A stretch of 64,000 nucleotides of DNA from Pseudomonadota bacterium (GTDB lineage: Bacteria > Pseudomonadota > Gammaproteobacteria > Burkholderiales > REEB80), in contig JAGXAQ010000003.1 of assembly GCA_018971485.1 (NCBI GenBank), positions 62,001 through 126,000 of the forward strand. Reading direction: 5' to 3'. Below are positions 22,283 to 35,645 of this stretch, piece by piece (the stretch's first letter is position 1; every line of letters starts with the position of its first letter). Under the pieces are notes generated by a model. The model was given only the letters and a program-made list of their open reading frames with translations. It did no database searches and had not been told where the DNA came from. The position numbers and the translations under genes are program-made.

Positions 22283-23257
22283 CTAATGAGAAACAAAAAG
22301 TCTAACTGCCCTGGCAAAATTCGTGACAGTTACAGCTGGAACCTCACCTAAAGCAGTAATAGTGTACCCTTTGTCTAAACGTGTATATACGTGCATTACT
22401 CCAGCATGAGACAAACCTATTCTAAAAACAGGATCACTACCAGCCGGTTCTATAAAAAGTGAAACTGCTGTAAAACCATCTGAATAAATAAGATGCTCAA
22501 CAGGTTGGGAACGCCCCGGGATATTTCGCATGACCTGAGCAATCTTATGAAAGCCAGGCGGTAGCGGATTTAAGGAAAAAGGCACACTACCAGCCATTGT
22601 TTTTTCAAGTGAAGACTGCTTGATCTGCCAGTTACCTCCCAGGCCATCAAAAATCATCGAACGTTTAATAGGACCACCAATCCTAAGCTCAGTAAATGTC
22701 ATTTCCTCTATAGGTTTTTTTTGGTTATTAATAACGCTTTCATGGAGAAGGAGGCCACTTTTGAGAGCAATACACATATGACGGGTATACCGTAAGTCAT
22801 CGATTGGCGTCAAGTTAACTCTTTGGCATGACAATCCGCTATAGCGGGATTTTTGACCTAAAGTTATATGATAATATTGGGACTGATGAAGCCACTTATC
22901 TGCGAATACTGATGGAAAATTACCGGCTGAAGGTAAAGGTTCAATCATCTCGGTATGTTGCTTAAGGTTATAGTAACGAATATTTTGACTGGTCCGAATG
23001 ATAACCCTTGGTGTCCGATCTAACGATTCAAGTCTTTCTCTCTCACCTGAAGTTCCCATGCTATGAATAATGCGTGAAGTCTCAATATAGCGCCCATGCT
23101 GATAAATAAATATTCCTTGGTAATCAAGATGGTGTGCAGCTAAAGCGCTCCTTTTAAGCCAGGCTATGCCGTTTTCCGGCTGCATTCTAGAAGTAGCCCC
23201 CCAAGCCAGGATAGGAACTGCAATCCAGCATATGAAAAACCCTAACCACAAGCTCAT
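22283..23257 (-). CDS. rseB: MucB/RseB sigma-E regulator
   Basis: Position between rseA and mucD; MucB/RseB-like N-terminus (ALAAHHLDYQGIFIYQHG). Confidence 0.92.
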   Translation of the reverse strand: MSLWLGFFICWIAVPILAWGATSRMQPENGIAWLKRSALAAHHLDYQGIFIYQHGRYIETSRIIHSMGTSGERERLESLDRTPRVIIRTSQNIRYYNLKQHTEMIEPLPSAGNFPSVFADKWLHQSQYYHITLGQKSRYSGLSCQRVNLTPIDDLRYTRHMCIALKSGLLLHESVINNQKKPIEEMTFTELRIGGPIKRSMIFDGLGGNWQIKQSSLEKTMAGSVPFSLNPLPPGFHKIAQVMRNIPGRSQPVEHLIYSDGFTAVSLFIEPAGSDPVFRIGLSHAGVMHVYTRLDKGYTITALGEVPAVTVTNFARAVRLFVSH

Positions 23258-23739
23258 CGTGTCGTGCCCGTCCGGAAAGAAACAGAACGAACATAAGCTT
23301 CATCCCCTTGTATTGCTGAGGTAGGTGAAAATTCTTCATGGGCTAAAAGATAAGGGCTGATATCAGCAGATGCATTTGCTGCAGCAGAAGGTAATGCACC
23401 AGATAAACTGGTCGATGCTGTAAATGGCGAGCCACCTAAAACCACCCAGGTTCCTGTCACAAACATTAATAATGATGCAGCTGCTGAAAGATAAAGGAAC
23501 GGTTGTCTAAAACGAGATCTGCGAGGGGAAAGCACCGTTGGCTCGTGCATGATTTGCCTGGTAATTTTATCAGTCATATCATACGAACAATTCAGATGTT
23601 GTCGAAGTGCGTTTCCAATAAGCAGATAGGTTCTCCACTCCTGCCGTAAATCTTCGTCCGTAACCAGCCTCTCTATTAACCGGGATGCACTTTTGGCTGA
23701 AACTTCACCATCTACCAGCAAGGAAATCTCATCATTCAT
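23254..23739 (-). CDS. rseA: Anti-sigma-E factor RseA/MucA
   Basis: ISLLVDGEVSAKSASRLIERLVTDEDLRQEWRTYLLIGNALR N-terminal domain plus a single TM. Confidence 0.92.
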   Translation of the reverse strand: MNDEISLLVDGEVSAKSASRLIERLVTDEDLRQEWRTYLLIGNALRQHLNCSYDMTDKITRQIMHEPTVLSPRRSRFRQPFLYLSAAASLLMFVTGTWVVLGGSPFTASTSLSGALPSAAANASADISPYLLAHEEFSPTSAIQGDEAYVRSVSFRTGTTR

Positions 23740-23825
23740 TTCACTGACTCCACCATTCTATACATCCATCAACCATGACAAAATTCTACCTGCAGATAGC
23801 TACAAAAATCACCAAAGAAAAAAAG

Positions 23826-24425
23826 CTACCATCTTTTTTTCTTATGTGTGTCAAGAATTGGTCTTAGTTCATTTGCAATTACTTCACGTGCCCGATAAAT
23901 ACGTGAGCGAACAGTTCCAACGGGGCAATTCATCATTTGAGCAATATCCTCATAAGTCATGCCTTCAATCTCACGTAATGTAATGGCAGTTCTAAGATCT
24001 TCCGGTAATTTTTCCATTGCCGCATTAACAGTTTGCATTACCTGTTTACTCATCAATTCTGTTTCAGGGGTAGAATAACTTCTCAGGAGGTTGCCACTTT
24101 CGAATCCCTCAGCATCTTCTGCATCAAATTCAGTCACTGTCGGCGCACGCCGGTTTCTGGCAGCCAGATAATTTTTGGCAGTATTAATACCGATTCGATA
24201 AAGCCAGGTATAAAAAGCACTCTCGTTTCTAAAAGTCGACAAGGCCCGATATGCCCGAATAAATGTCTCCTGTGTGATATCTTCAATTTCCGAAGCATCC
24301 GGAATAAATCTTGATATCAATCTACCTAGTTTATGTTGGTATTTTTCAACCAGCAAACCAAAAGCCTTCTTATCGCCTTGCTGGACGCGTTCGACCAATC
24401 CATGATCGACTTCACGCTGCCCCAT
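23826..24425 (-). CDS. rpoE: RNA polymerase sigma factor RpoE/AlgU
   Basis: ECF sigma-70 regions 2 and 4 (IEDITQETFIRAYRAL, TAITLREIEGMTYEDIAQMMNCPVGTVRSRIYRAR); start at MGQREVDHGL. Confidence 0.96.
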   Translation of the reverse strand: MGQREVDHGLVERVQQGDKKAFGLLVEKYQHKLGRLISRFIPDASEIEDITQETFIRAYRALSTFRNESAFYTWLYRIGINTAKNYLAARNRRAPTVTEFDAEDAEGFESGNLLRSYSTPETELMSKQVMQTVNAAMEKLPEDLRTAITLREIEGMTYEDIAQMMNCPVGTVRSRIYRAREVIANELRPILDTHKKKRW

Positions 24426-24661
24426 TGACCCTTCCTCTCCCCAATCGAATGTACGATCAGTATACCTTATATCGACTAGCGCTTTCGTCCAGGTCAATAC
24501 CCCGTTCGACAATGAAGGCTTGAAATAGTTCAATCAAACGCCATACATAATTCGCCCTGTAATTAATCCAGATGAAAGCCACCCTTTTTCATATAGGGTT
24601 ATTTCCCTATTTTTACCCTATGCGTCACATCATATATCAATATTAAAAATGTTGAACAATA

Positions 24662-25903
24662 TCATGGCTTTTCAAGAATTACTATGCGATTTGTAAGTGT
24701 CCCGTGCCGGTTATTTTTAATACCCCAAATATTTGCAGTTTTAGTGAATTGTTGCTTATTTAAAAATACCGCGCGGGGAATAAAACCAGATTGATTCGCG
24801 ATAGGCAATACTGTCTCCTCAAGCCTGATCGAACCATGCTGTAATTCTCCTACTTCAAACACAACAAAACCACCCTGCCAAGTTACCCGAAACAGTTCGG
24901 AAAAAACCTGTTTCATGGTAGTAGCCCAAGCTTCCAGGGAATGGGGAACAGTTAATTGAGAAACTATTGTTTCCTTATCGAGTTGATTAAACCAGAGCCG
25001 AAGCCAATTATCGCTGCCATAATCAACAATATTAAGAAAAGGAGGTGATGTTACGGTAAGTTGGATAGAATTATCCGAGATTTGAGGAGTAGCAGTCGCA
25101 TTTCCACACAAAATTAATGCATCATCAGATGCTTGAGCCAGTATTCTTCTTACCTGCTCATTAACATCCCGAAGTAATTGACGTGATTTTTTCAGGATTA
25201 ATTCAGCTACCGGACGATATGTCGGAGTTTGATTGCGTTCCCGGTTAATTTTACGCTGACGCTCTGGAAGAACAGCCTGATTAGGGGGGAGAGAATACAC
25301 TGAAAAAAATCCAGGTGAATGCCCGCTTAACCTGTTACTTGCAACCATTCGAATCCATTGATCTACATGGTCCTCTTGATTTAAAGCCTTTTTTTCCTGA
25401 AGATAGCATCGTAAACTCAATAACTCTCTTAATGTTTTTTCATGATAGAACATAGACAGATCCAGCTCTGCTTTCAATGAGTTATCCCATTTTATATGAT
25501 TGAGCCTAATCTCTAATTCTTCCAAAACCGGCGGGAATAGACGGGGACGATATAAAATAGGTGACAGTGGATTGATGTCATTGGCTACAATATGTCTACA
25601 ACGAAGTGCAGCTTCAATTGGCGTCGTCCCCCGCCCTGAAAAAGGATCATAAACGCTCTGTCCAATCTCACTTAAGGCTTCAATAAAAAAAGCGGGGAGC
25701 TGAGGTTTAAAGCAGGCACGATAAGAGACTTCATGCAAACTTGAAGCTTGTCTTTGCCTGGATGTCCAAAAAGAATGAGTCAGAATGGGCACAGAAAAAC
25801 CTTCCATCTTGCTCTGCAACATGACTCCACCTTCTTGTTGTATTCGAGCAAACAGTTTTTCAAGGATGATTGGATTATTTGTCTGACTCAAGGGGGCAGA
25901 CAT
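24662..25903 (-). CDS. Orphan site-specific DNA methyltransferase (TSPPF-type N4/N6 MTase)
   Basis: AdoMet motif DPFSGRGTTPIEA...NDINP and catalytic motif TSPPFLNIVDY; no restriction endonuclease recognised nearby. Confidence 0.82.
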   Translation of the reverse strand: MSAPLSQTNNPIILEKLFARIQQEGGVMLQSKMEGFSVPILTHSFWTSRQRQASSLHEVSYRACFKPQLPAFFIEALSEIGQSVYDPFSGRGTTPIEAALRCRHIVANDINPLSPILYRPRLFPPVLEELEIRLNHIKWDNSLKAELDLSMFYHEKTLRELLSLRCYLQEKKALNQEDHVDQWIRMVASNRLSGHSPGFFSVYSLPPNQAVLPERQRKINRERNQTPTYRPVAELILKKSRQLLRDVNEQVRRILAQASDDALILCGNATATPQISDNSIQLTVTSPPFLNIVDYGSDNWLRLWFNQLDKETIVSQLTVPHSLEAWATTMKQVFSELFRVTWQGGFVVFEVGELQHGSIRLEETVLPIANQSGFIPRAVFLNKQQFTKTANIWGIKNNRHGTLTNRIVILEKP

Positions 25904-26196
25904 AACAGCCTTCCTGACATTCTAATACATCATGGATTAACGGGGTATCTGCCCAAACTCTTTAAATCCTTATAGGCCTATTAGTTATTATAAGGCATAT
26001 TTATTCTTCGTTTTCAGATTCAGTTTATTTTTACAGCATTTGGGGTAACCTGGGTAACCCAAGATGATTTTTTAAGACCCCTGTCGTAAATTAAATTATG
26101 AATAGTTCTATTTGTCCTGCCTGTCATGGTTAACTGCCATATAGTCTATTTAGACGTGCTAGAATTTCAATTTTCATTTCCAAACAGGGAAATCAA

Positions 26197-27804
26197 GTGC
26201 AACATTTTGACGTCGTCATTATTGGAAGTGGATTAGCAGGCTTAACCAGCGCATTAAACCTTGCTGAACACAAAAACGTTGCAATTGTTACCAAGCGGTT
26301 ACTAATGGATGGCTCAAGCAGCTGGGCCCAAGGAGGTATTGCAGCAGCTTTGGGTGAAAATGACAGCATTGAATCTCATGTGCACGATACCCTTGTTGCC
26401 GGTGCAGGGTTAAGTGATCTGGCCATAGCTCAACGGGTGGCGAGGCAAGCTCCAAAAGCTATTGAATGGCTTATTAAAAACGGGGTTGTTTTTGATATGG
26501 AATCAGATACAGCAGATACCATGTTGCACTTGACGCGTGAAGGTGGGCATAGCCAAAGAAGGATCGTTCATTCTGCTGATGCGACTGGTGAAGCTATCCA
26601 GCAGGTATTAACTAAAAAAGTTCTTGGTCACCCCAATATTGAAGTACTTGAACATCATATTGCAGTTGATCTGATTACGGGTAACAAACTTGGCCTGCCT
26701 GAAAACCGCTGTTACGGCGTATATTTGTTAAATAACAAGACAAATCAAGTGATCACATGCCGGGCAGACCATACTATTTTAGCTACAGGAGGAACTGGCA
26801 AGGTCTATCTTTATACAACCAATCCTGATGTCTCCACAGGAGATGGAATTGCAATAGGCTGGCGAGCCGGATGTGATGTAGCTAATATGGAGTTTATCCA
26901 GTTTCATCCAACCTGTTTGTACCATCCACATGCCAAATCTTTTCTAATTTCAGAAGCCGTTCGTGGAGAAGGCGGCCTCCTTCAGCTTCCGGATGGTCAA
27001 CGCTTCATGTTGTGGCATGACAAGCGAGGGGAGCTTGCCCCGCGAGATATAGTTGCCCGGGCTATAGATTTTGAAATGAAAAAACGGGGACTTGACTGTG
27101 TCTATCTTGACATCTCGCATAAAGGGCCAGATTTTATAAAAAAACACTTTCCTACGATTTACTCGCGCTGTCTTGCATTCGGTATTGATATTACAAATAC
27201 CCCCATTCCAGTTGTCCCTGCAGCACATTATTCATGTGGCGGGCTTCTAACTGATCACGATGCCCGAACCAATGTACCTAACTTATATGCGGTGGGTGAA
27301 GTAGCTTGTACAGGTTTACATGGTGCAAATCGCCTCGCTTCAAATTCACTGCTTGAATGCATAGTATTTGCCTTTGCAGCTACAGAAGCCATCCTTTCTT
27401 CTGTCTCGCCGCCTTGTTATCCCCTTCCCCCTTGGGATGAAAGTCGTGTAACCGATGCCGATGAAGAAATTGTCATTGCACATAACTGGGAAGAACTCAG
27501 GAGATTCATGTGGGATTATGTGGGAATTGTACGTACGACCAAACGATTAACCCGGGCTATGCACAGGATTGCTTTATTACGTGAAGAAATTGATGAGTTT
27601 TATAGTAATTATAGAATTAGCCATGATTTGCTGGAATTACGTAATTTAGTCGTAACGGCCGACTTGATTATACGTTCTGCCTTAGCAAGGAAAGAAAGTC
27701 GAGGCTTGCACTATAGCCGGGATTATCCCCGCCTTTTACCGAATGCCTTGCCTACAATCCTGCATCCACAGTCTGATATGGTTCAGCACTCCGGTTTTGT
27801 CTAA
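26197..27804 (+). CDS. nadB: L-aspartate oxidase
   Basis: FAD-binding VIIGSGLAGLTSALNLAE, SSSWAQGGIAAALG, HGANRLASNSLLE; GTG start. Confidence 0.97.
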   Translation: MQHFDVVIIGSGLAGLTSALNLAEHKNVAIVTKRLLMDGSSSWAQGGIAAALGENDSIESHVHDTLVAGAGLSDLAIAQRVARQAPKAIEWLIKNGVVFDMESDTADTMLHLTREGGHSQRRIVHSADATGEAIQQVLTKKVLGHPNIEVLEHHIAVDLITGNKLGLPENRCYGVYLLNNKTNQVITCRADHTILATGGTGKVYLYTTNPDVSTGDGIAIGWRAGCDVANMEFIQFHPTCLYHPHAKSFLISEAVRGEGGLLQLPDGQRFMLWHDKRGELAPRDIVARAIDFEMKKRGLDCVYLDISHKGPDFIKKHFPTIYSRCLAFGIDITNTPIPVVPAAHYSCGGLLTDHDARTNVPNLYAVGEVACTGLHGANRLASNSLLECIVFAFAATEAILSSVSPPCYPLPPWDESRVTDADEEIVIAHNWEELRRFMWDYVGIVRTTKRLTRAMHRIALLREEIDEFYSNYRISHDLLELRNLVVTADLIIRSALARKESRGLHYSRDYPRLLPNALPTILHPQSDMVQHSGFV

Positions 27805-27814
27805 AGGAAAGCCC

Positions 27815-28768
27815 ATGTATTCCAACTGGCTATCATTCGTTAAATCAATTGAATGCAATACCTCAAGTAAAGCGTCTGTAATTTATTTAGATCACTTAGG
27901 GATACTGAGTTTTTCAGGTTCTGACAGTGAAAAATTTCTTCATAATCAGCTAACCTGCGATATTGAAAACCTTGATAGTACACAGGCAAGTCCGGGAGGA
28001 TACCTAACTGCTAAAGGACGGCTGTTATGTACATTCCTCATCTGGCGCTCTGGAGATGAATTTTTGATGCAACTACCAAAAGCACTTGCTCAACCCACTA
28101 TGGCCCGGCTTAAGATGTTTATTCTACGTGACAAGGTCAACATTCAGGACCGCTCTGAGGAAATGGCCTGTTATGGCACCATTGATGCCAATGATAAATT
28201 GATGGCGTTTACCGGTTTATCCAGAACCCCTTATGCTCGATGCAAACATGATGGGTTTGAGGTTCTAAATTATATCAAGAATAGAGCTCTAATAATCGGG
28301 GATGCTGAAATTTTTGGAAAAGATCTTCAACTTGATCCTGAGAAAAATAATAAGAACTTGATGGCAACTTTATGGAGAAAAATTGATATTCAGGATGGAT
28401 GGCCTAATATTATGCCCGAAACACAAGATTTATTTATCCCTCAAATGATCAACCTTGAAAAATGGGGGGGAGTTAGTTTCAAAAAAGGCTGTTATCCAGG
28501 CCAGGAGATTGTTGCGCGAATGCAATACAGAGGGATGCTTAAAAAAACCCTGCATCAAATTCGTCTGGAGCCTCAAGGAATAATTCATTCAGGTGATCCC
28601 ATTATGCACCACGATGTATCAATCGGGCATATTGTTAATGCAGAGCCTGATAAAAATGGTTCCATTGCACTTGCTGTCATGCAAAATGATACTGAGCGGA
28701 CTAACTTAACCGTAAACGGTTATGCTATAAAGCATGTTAATACTGTCGATACTATCAACATAACCTAA
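27815..28768 (+). CDS. ygfZ: YgfZ-type folate-binding/Fe-S assembly protein
   Basis: KKGCYPGQEIVARMQYRG signature (YgfZ/GcvT). Confidence 0.93.
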   Translation: MYSNWLSFVKSIECNTSSKASVIYLDHLGILSFSGSDSEKFLHNQLTCDIENLDSTQASPGGYLTAKGRLLCTFLIWRSGDEFLMQLPKALAQPTMARLKMFILRDKVNIQDRSEEMACYGTIDANDKLMAFTGLSRTPYARCKHDGFEVLNYIKNRALIIGDAEIFGKDLQLDPEKNNKNLMATLWRKIDIQDGWPNIMPETQDLFIPQMINLEKWGGVSFKKGCYPGQEIVARMQYRGMLKKTLHQIRLEPQGIIHSGDPIMHHDVSIGHIVNAEPDKNGSIALAVMQNDTERTNLTVNGYAIKHVNTVDTINIT

Positions 28769-28898
28769 AACAGGGTTTGGTCTGTCTTAAACAAGAATAT
28801 AGAATATATCAAAATTTACACATAAATAATGATGATGCTTTAATGTTTATCCATTGTATTCTGGCAGAAAACTAAAATATACGAATAGAGGTCAAATC

Positions 28899-29216
28899 AT
28901 GGAAGATAAACAGCAGGTTTGCCATTATTTTATTTATTACACTCTGGGGGCACGAGATAAGGATGAAGTATTTAATCTGACCCTCAATCTGATGCAAAAA
29001 ATTAAAGAGGAAACAGGAATTAGTGGGCGGTTACTAGAAAAAGGTGATATCGCCACAACCTGGCTTGAAATCTACGAGGGTATCCAGGATTCCGAGGCAT
29101 TCGAAACCGTTATGACCCTACATGAAAAAGACTGGCACAATGCCTATGATACTATGGGCTTGGAACGCATAACTGAAAAATTTACTGAACTGGCCTGTCT
29201 GTTTTTAAAGAGTTAG
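28899..29216 (+). CDS. DUF4936 family protein
   Basis: ~105 aa protein resembling DUF4936 (MEDKQQVCHYFIYYTLGARDKDE..). Confidence 0.7.
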   Translation: MEDKQQVCHYFIYYTLGARDKDEVFNLTLNLMQKIKEETGISGRLLEKGDIATTWLEIYEGIQDSEAFETVMTLHEKDWHNAYDTMGLERITEKFTELACLFLKS

Positions 29217-29526
29217 CTACTACGGCAGCAACATCTTCAGGGGGTGCATTGATGGGATCACCAATAATCTGAATATATTGCTCATTTCCCTTAATCATAC
29301 CTAATTCGTAACGCGCTCTTTCCTCTATAGCTGAATATCCGGTTTTAAGATCAACAACTTCAGCAGCCAGCGCCTCGTTTCGATGCTCTAATTGAACATT
29401 TAAGCTACGTTGCTGAGCAATTTGTTTTTTCAGGGCATAAACATGCAGCATTCCACCCCGACCAAACCACAATGGGTACTGTGTAGCAATCAGGACCAAC
29501 ACTAAAATTACGGTTAACCAGCGCAT
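29182..29526 (-). CDS. ftsB: Cell division protein FtsB
   Basis: N-terminal TM plus coiled coil, directly downstream of eno. Confidence 0.9.
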   Translation of the reverse strand: MRWLTVILVLVLIATQYPLWFGRGGMLHVYALKKQIAQQRSLNVQLEHRNEALAAEVVDLKTGYSAIEERARYELGMIKGNEQYIQIIGDPINAPPEDVAAVVANSLKTDRPVQ

Positions 29527-29558
29527 GGGTTCCCGCTCCTTATAACCCATACCAGCAT

Positions 29559-30878
<1,320 letters not shown>

Positions 30879-30898
30879 TTAAAATTTACAGATACCAA

Positions 30899-33414
<2,516 letters not shown>

Positions 33415-33521
33415 TCACCCACAATGAAACGCCATAACCTGATATCAACTGATTAGGGTATATTGCCGAGATTTATAGACTTGTTTAGACTAGATACAAT
33501 CATCCACTAAAGGTAGCGTAC

Positions 33522-33653
33522 ATGGCCCGAATAATAAAATATCTCCTCTTCCTCATTGTTATCCCTACCCTTTTAAGCGGTTGCCTCGCAGTAGCAGCAG
33601 GTGGAGTTGCAGGATATGAATTGGGCAAACATGTCAGCGTCTCCACCCATTAA
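33522..33653 (+). CDS. Small (43 aa) predicted lipoprotein, below the ORF-track size cutoff
   Basis: MARIIKYLLFLIVIPTLLSGCLAVAAGGVAGYELGKHVSVSTH*; lipobox LLSGC; AAAGG about 8 nt upstream of ATG. Confidence 0.65.
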   Translation: MARIIKYLLFLIVIPTLLSGCLAVAAGGVAGYELGKHVSVSTH

Positions 33654-33921
33654 CCATCTTAAAATTCTTTACTGCACGCAATGTAACTGGATGTTGCGAT
33701 CAACCTGGATAGCACAAGAGCTATTAACTACTTTTCCAGGAAAATTGACTGAGGTTTCTCTTATCCCATCAACTGGCGGCTTATTTGAAATTTGGCTTAA
33801 CACAGAAATGATATGGAACCGGAAAGAAAAAGGACGTTTTCCGGAATTACGAGAAATCAAACAGCTTGTTCGGGACATTGTCGACCCTGGGCGTTCTTTA
33901 GGACATAGCGACAATCCTTGA
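33631..33921 (+). CDS. SelT/SelW/SelH (Rdx) family protein, CxxC form
   Basis: KILYCTQCNWMLRSTWIAQELLTTFPGKLTEVSLIPSTGGLFEIWLN; Rdx-fold with CTQC motif; exact start uncertain. Confidence 0.8.
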   Translation: MSASPPINHLKILYCTQCNWMLRSTWIAQELLTTFPGKLTEVSLIPSTGGLFEIWLNTEMIWNRKEKGRFPELREIKQLVRDIVDPGRSLGHSDNP

Positions 33922-34016
33922 TATCTCCCGTGAGGACAGCTTAGTGCTTTCACTATAAAGCAAATAATTAATTGGCCCATTTTTAAAATAAGCCCTAACA
34001 TTTTTAAGAGTAAAAC

Positions 34017-34787
34017 ATGCTTATTCTACTGTCCCCTTCCAAAACACAAGATTTTTCCCGGCCTTCCATTAACCTTGGAACCACCCAGCCGCGTCATTTG
34101 GAGGAGTCATTAATTCTAATAAAGGAATTAAGAAAACTGTCCGTTTTAGATATTGCCACTCTCATGAATATAAGCGAAAAATTGGCCTTATTAAATCATG
34201 CACGCTACAAAGACTGGTCGCTACCTTTTACAATGGAACGTTGCAAGCCTGCTATCTATGCTTTTAAAGGAGATGTTTATGAGGGGCTTGAAGTACAGAC
34301 AATACCGCTACATCTCATTGAATCATCACAGAAAAATTTTCGCATTCTTTCAGGATTATACGGGGTATTAAGACCCCTTGATTTAATTTTACCCTATCGA
34401 CTGGAAATGGGGATAAAGTTAAACAACCCCAAGGGTAAAAACCTTTATATATTTTGGGAAGATATAATTAACAGAATCTTGCAAGAGGACCTTTTACTAC
34501 AAGAAGACAACTTGATAGTTAATCTAGCTTCCAAGGAGTATTTTTCTGTCATAAACCCTAAGAAGATAAACGGTAAAATTATTACACCCCGATTTCTTGA
34601 TGGAAAGAATGGTCAATATCGAATGATTTCATTTTATGCAAAACGGGCACGCGGCCTTATGGCCAAATGGATATTAAATCATCAGCCCCGGCAAATTGAA
34701 GAGCTAAGGCTTTTTAACAGTGAGGGGTATCATTTTGATACCAAGACAAGCACTGATAGCCTTAACCCGATTTTTATGCGCCCTTAG
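34017..34787 (+). CDS. yaaA: Peroxide stress protein YaaA (DUF328)
   Basis: MLILLSPSKTQDF N-terminus, YTF/DGKNGQYRMISFYAKRARGLMAKW. Confidence 0.94.
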   Translation: MLILLSPSKTQDFSRPSINLGTTQPRHLEESLILIKELRKLSVLDIATLMNISEKLALLNHARYKDWSLPFTMERCKPAIYAFKGDVYEGLEVQTIPLHLIESSQKNFRILSGLYGVLRPLDLILPYRLEMGIKLNNPKGKNLYIFWEDIINRILQEDLLLQEDNLIVNLASKEYFSVINPKKINGKIITPRFLDGKNGQYRMISFYAKRARGLMAKWILNHQPRQIEELRLFNSEGYHFDTKTSTDSLNPIFMRP

Positions 34788-35568
34788 TTAGGGAACACTG
34801 CCTGGTTCGTTCAAAAAGTAAGATGGCTGCTGCTGCTGCAACGTTTAAAGATTCAATTGAACCAGGCATAGGAATCTTTACTTTCTGGGTTGAGCAAGCT
34901 GCAAGAGCTGGGGTAACCCCCGAACCCTCATTACCCAGAACAAGGGCTAAAGGAGAACTAAAATATGCATCAAAATACGGAACTCCATTATTGGGAAAAG
35001 TTGTTATTACTTCTCCTTTAAACTCCCTGGCAACATTCAAAATATCCGCATGCTCGTAAATAGACATAAGAAAATGAGCCCCTTGAGCCGCCCGAAGTAC
35101 ACGAGGGGAGTAGACATCAGCGCATCCGCTAGAAAGATAAACGGTTTCTACTGCAGAAGCTGCTGCACTTCTCAAAATACTGCCAAGATTACCTGGATCC
35201 TGAATATTTTCCAGAATGAGTACAAATGATTGCAGTTCACGGTTTGGTCGAGGTATATCAACTCTCGCTACAAGCCCAACCTCAGGGTTTGTCAAAGACA
35301 GCACTTTAAAGAGGTTATCTGGCAATTCAATAATACCTGTTTCCTCCCCCTTCAGTAGTTGCCTAATTTCTGGATCGCATATGGAACGTTTTGTCACTAT
35401 ATATGTATCTACCTTGACACCATTTTCTCGTGCGGACTTGATCAAATGAACTCCATCAAGTACCGTTTTTCCACTTTGCTTACGAAATCGTGATGAAACC
35501 ACAAGTTTGTGCAGGCTTTTATAAAAAGCATTATCTGATGAAGAAATTTGCTTGGCTGATAAGTTCAT
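34774..35568 (-). CDS. TrmH/SpoU-family RNA methyltransferase
   Basis: LENIQDPGNLGSILRSAAA, LVLGNEGSGV, IPMPGSIESLNVAAAAAILLFE. Confidence 0.92.
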   Translation of the reverse strand: MNLSAKQISSSDNAFYKSLHKLVVSSRFRKQSGKTVLDGVHLIKSARENGVKVDTYIVTKRSICDPEIRQLLKGEETGIIELPDNLFKVLSLTNPEVGLVARVDIPRPNRELQSFVLILENIQDPGNLGSILRSAAASAVETVYLSSGCADVYSPRVLRAAQGAHFLMSIYEHADILNVAREFKGEVITTFPNNGVPYFDAYFSSPLALVLGNEGSGVTPALAACSTQKVKIPMPGSIESLNVAAAAAILLFERTRQCSLTKGA

Positions 35569-35645
35569 GAAAATTATTTCTGAAACTAAATATAATGTGT
35601 TTTTAAAATCTATACACCTTTTTACTTAAGTATGATTTATCAGCC

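Noticed and set aside
24662-25903. Complete restriction-modification or defence island
   Set aside because: Only the methyltransferase is present; neighbours are rpoE and nadB.
33601-33921. Selenocysteine-containing SelW/SelT protein
   Set aside because: The motif reads CTQC with no in-frame TGA; it is the cysteine form.
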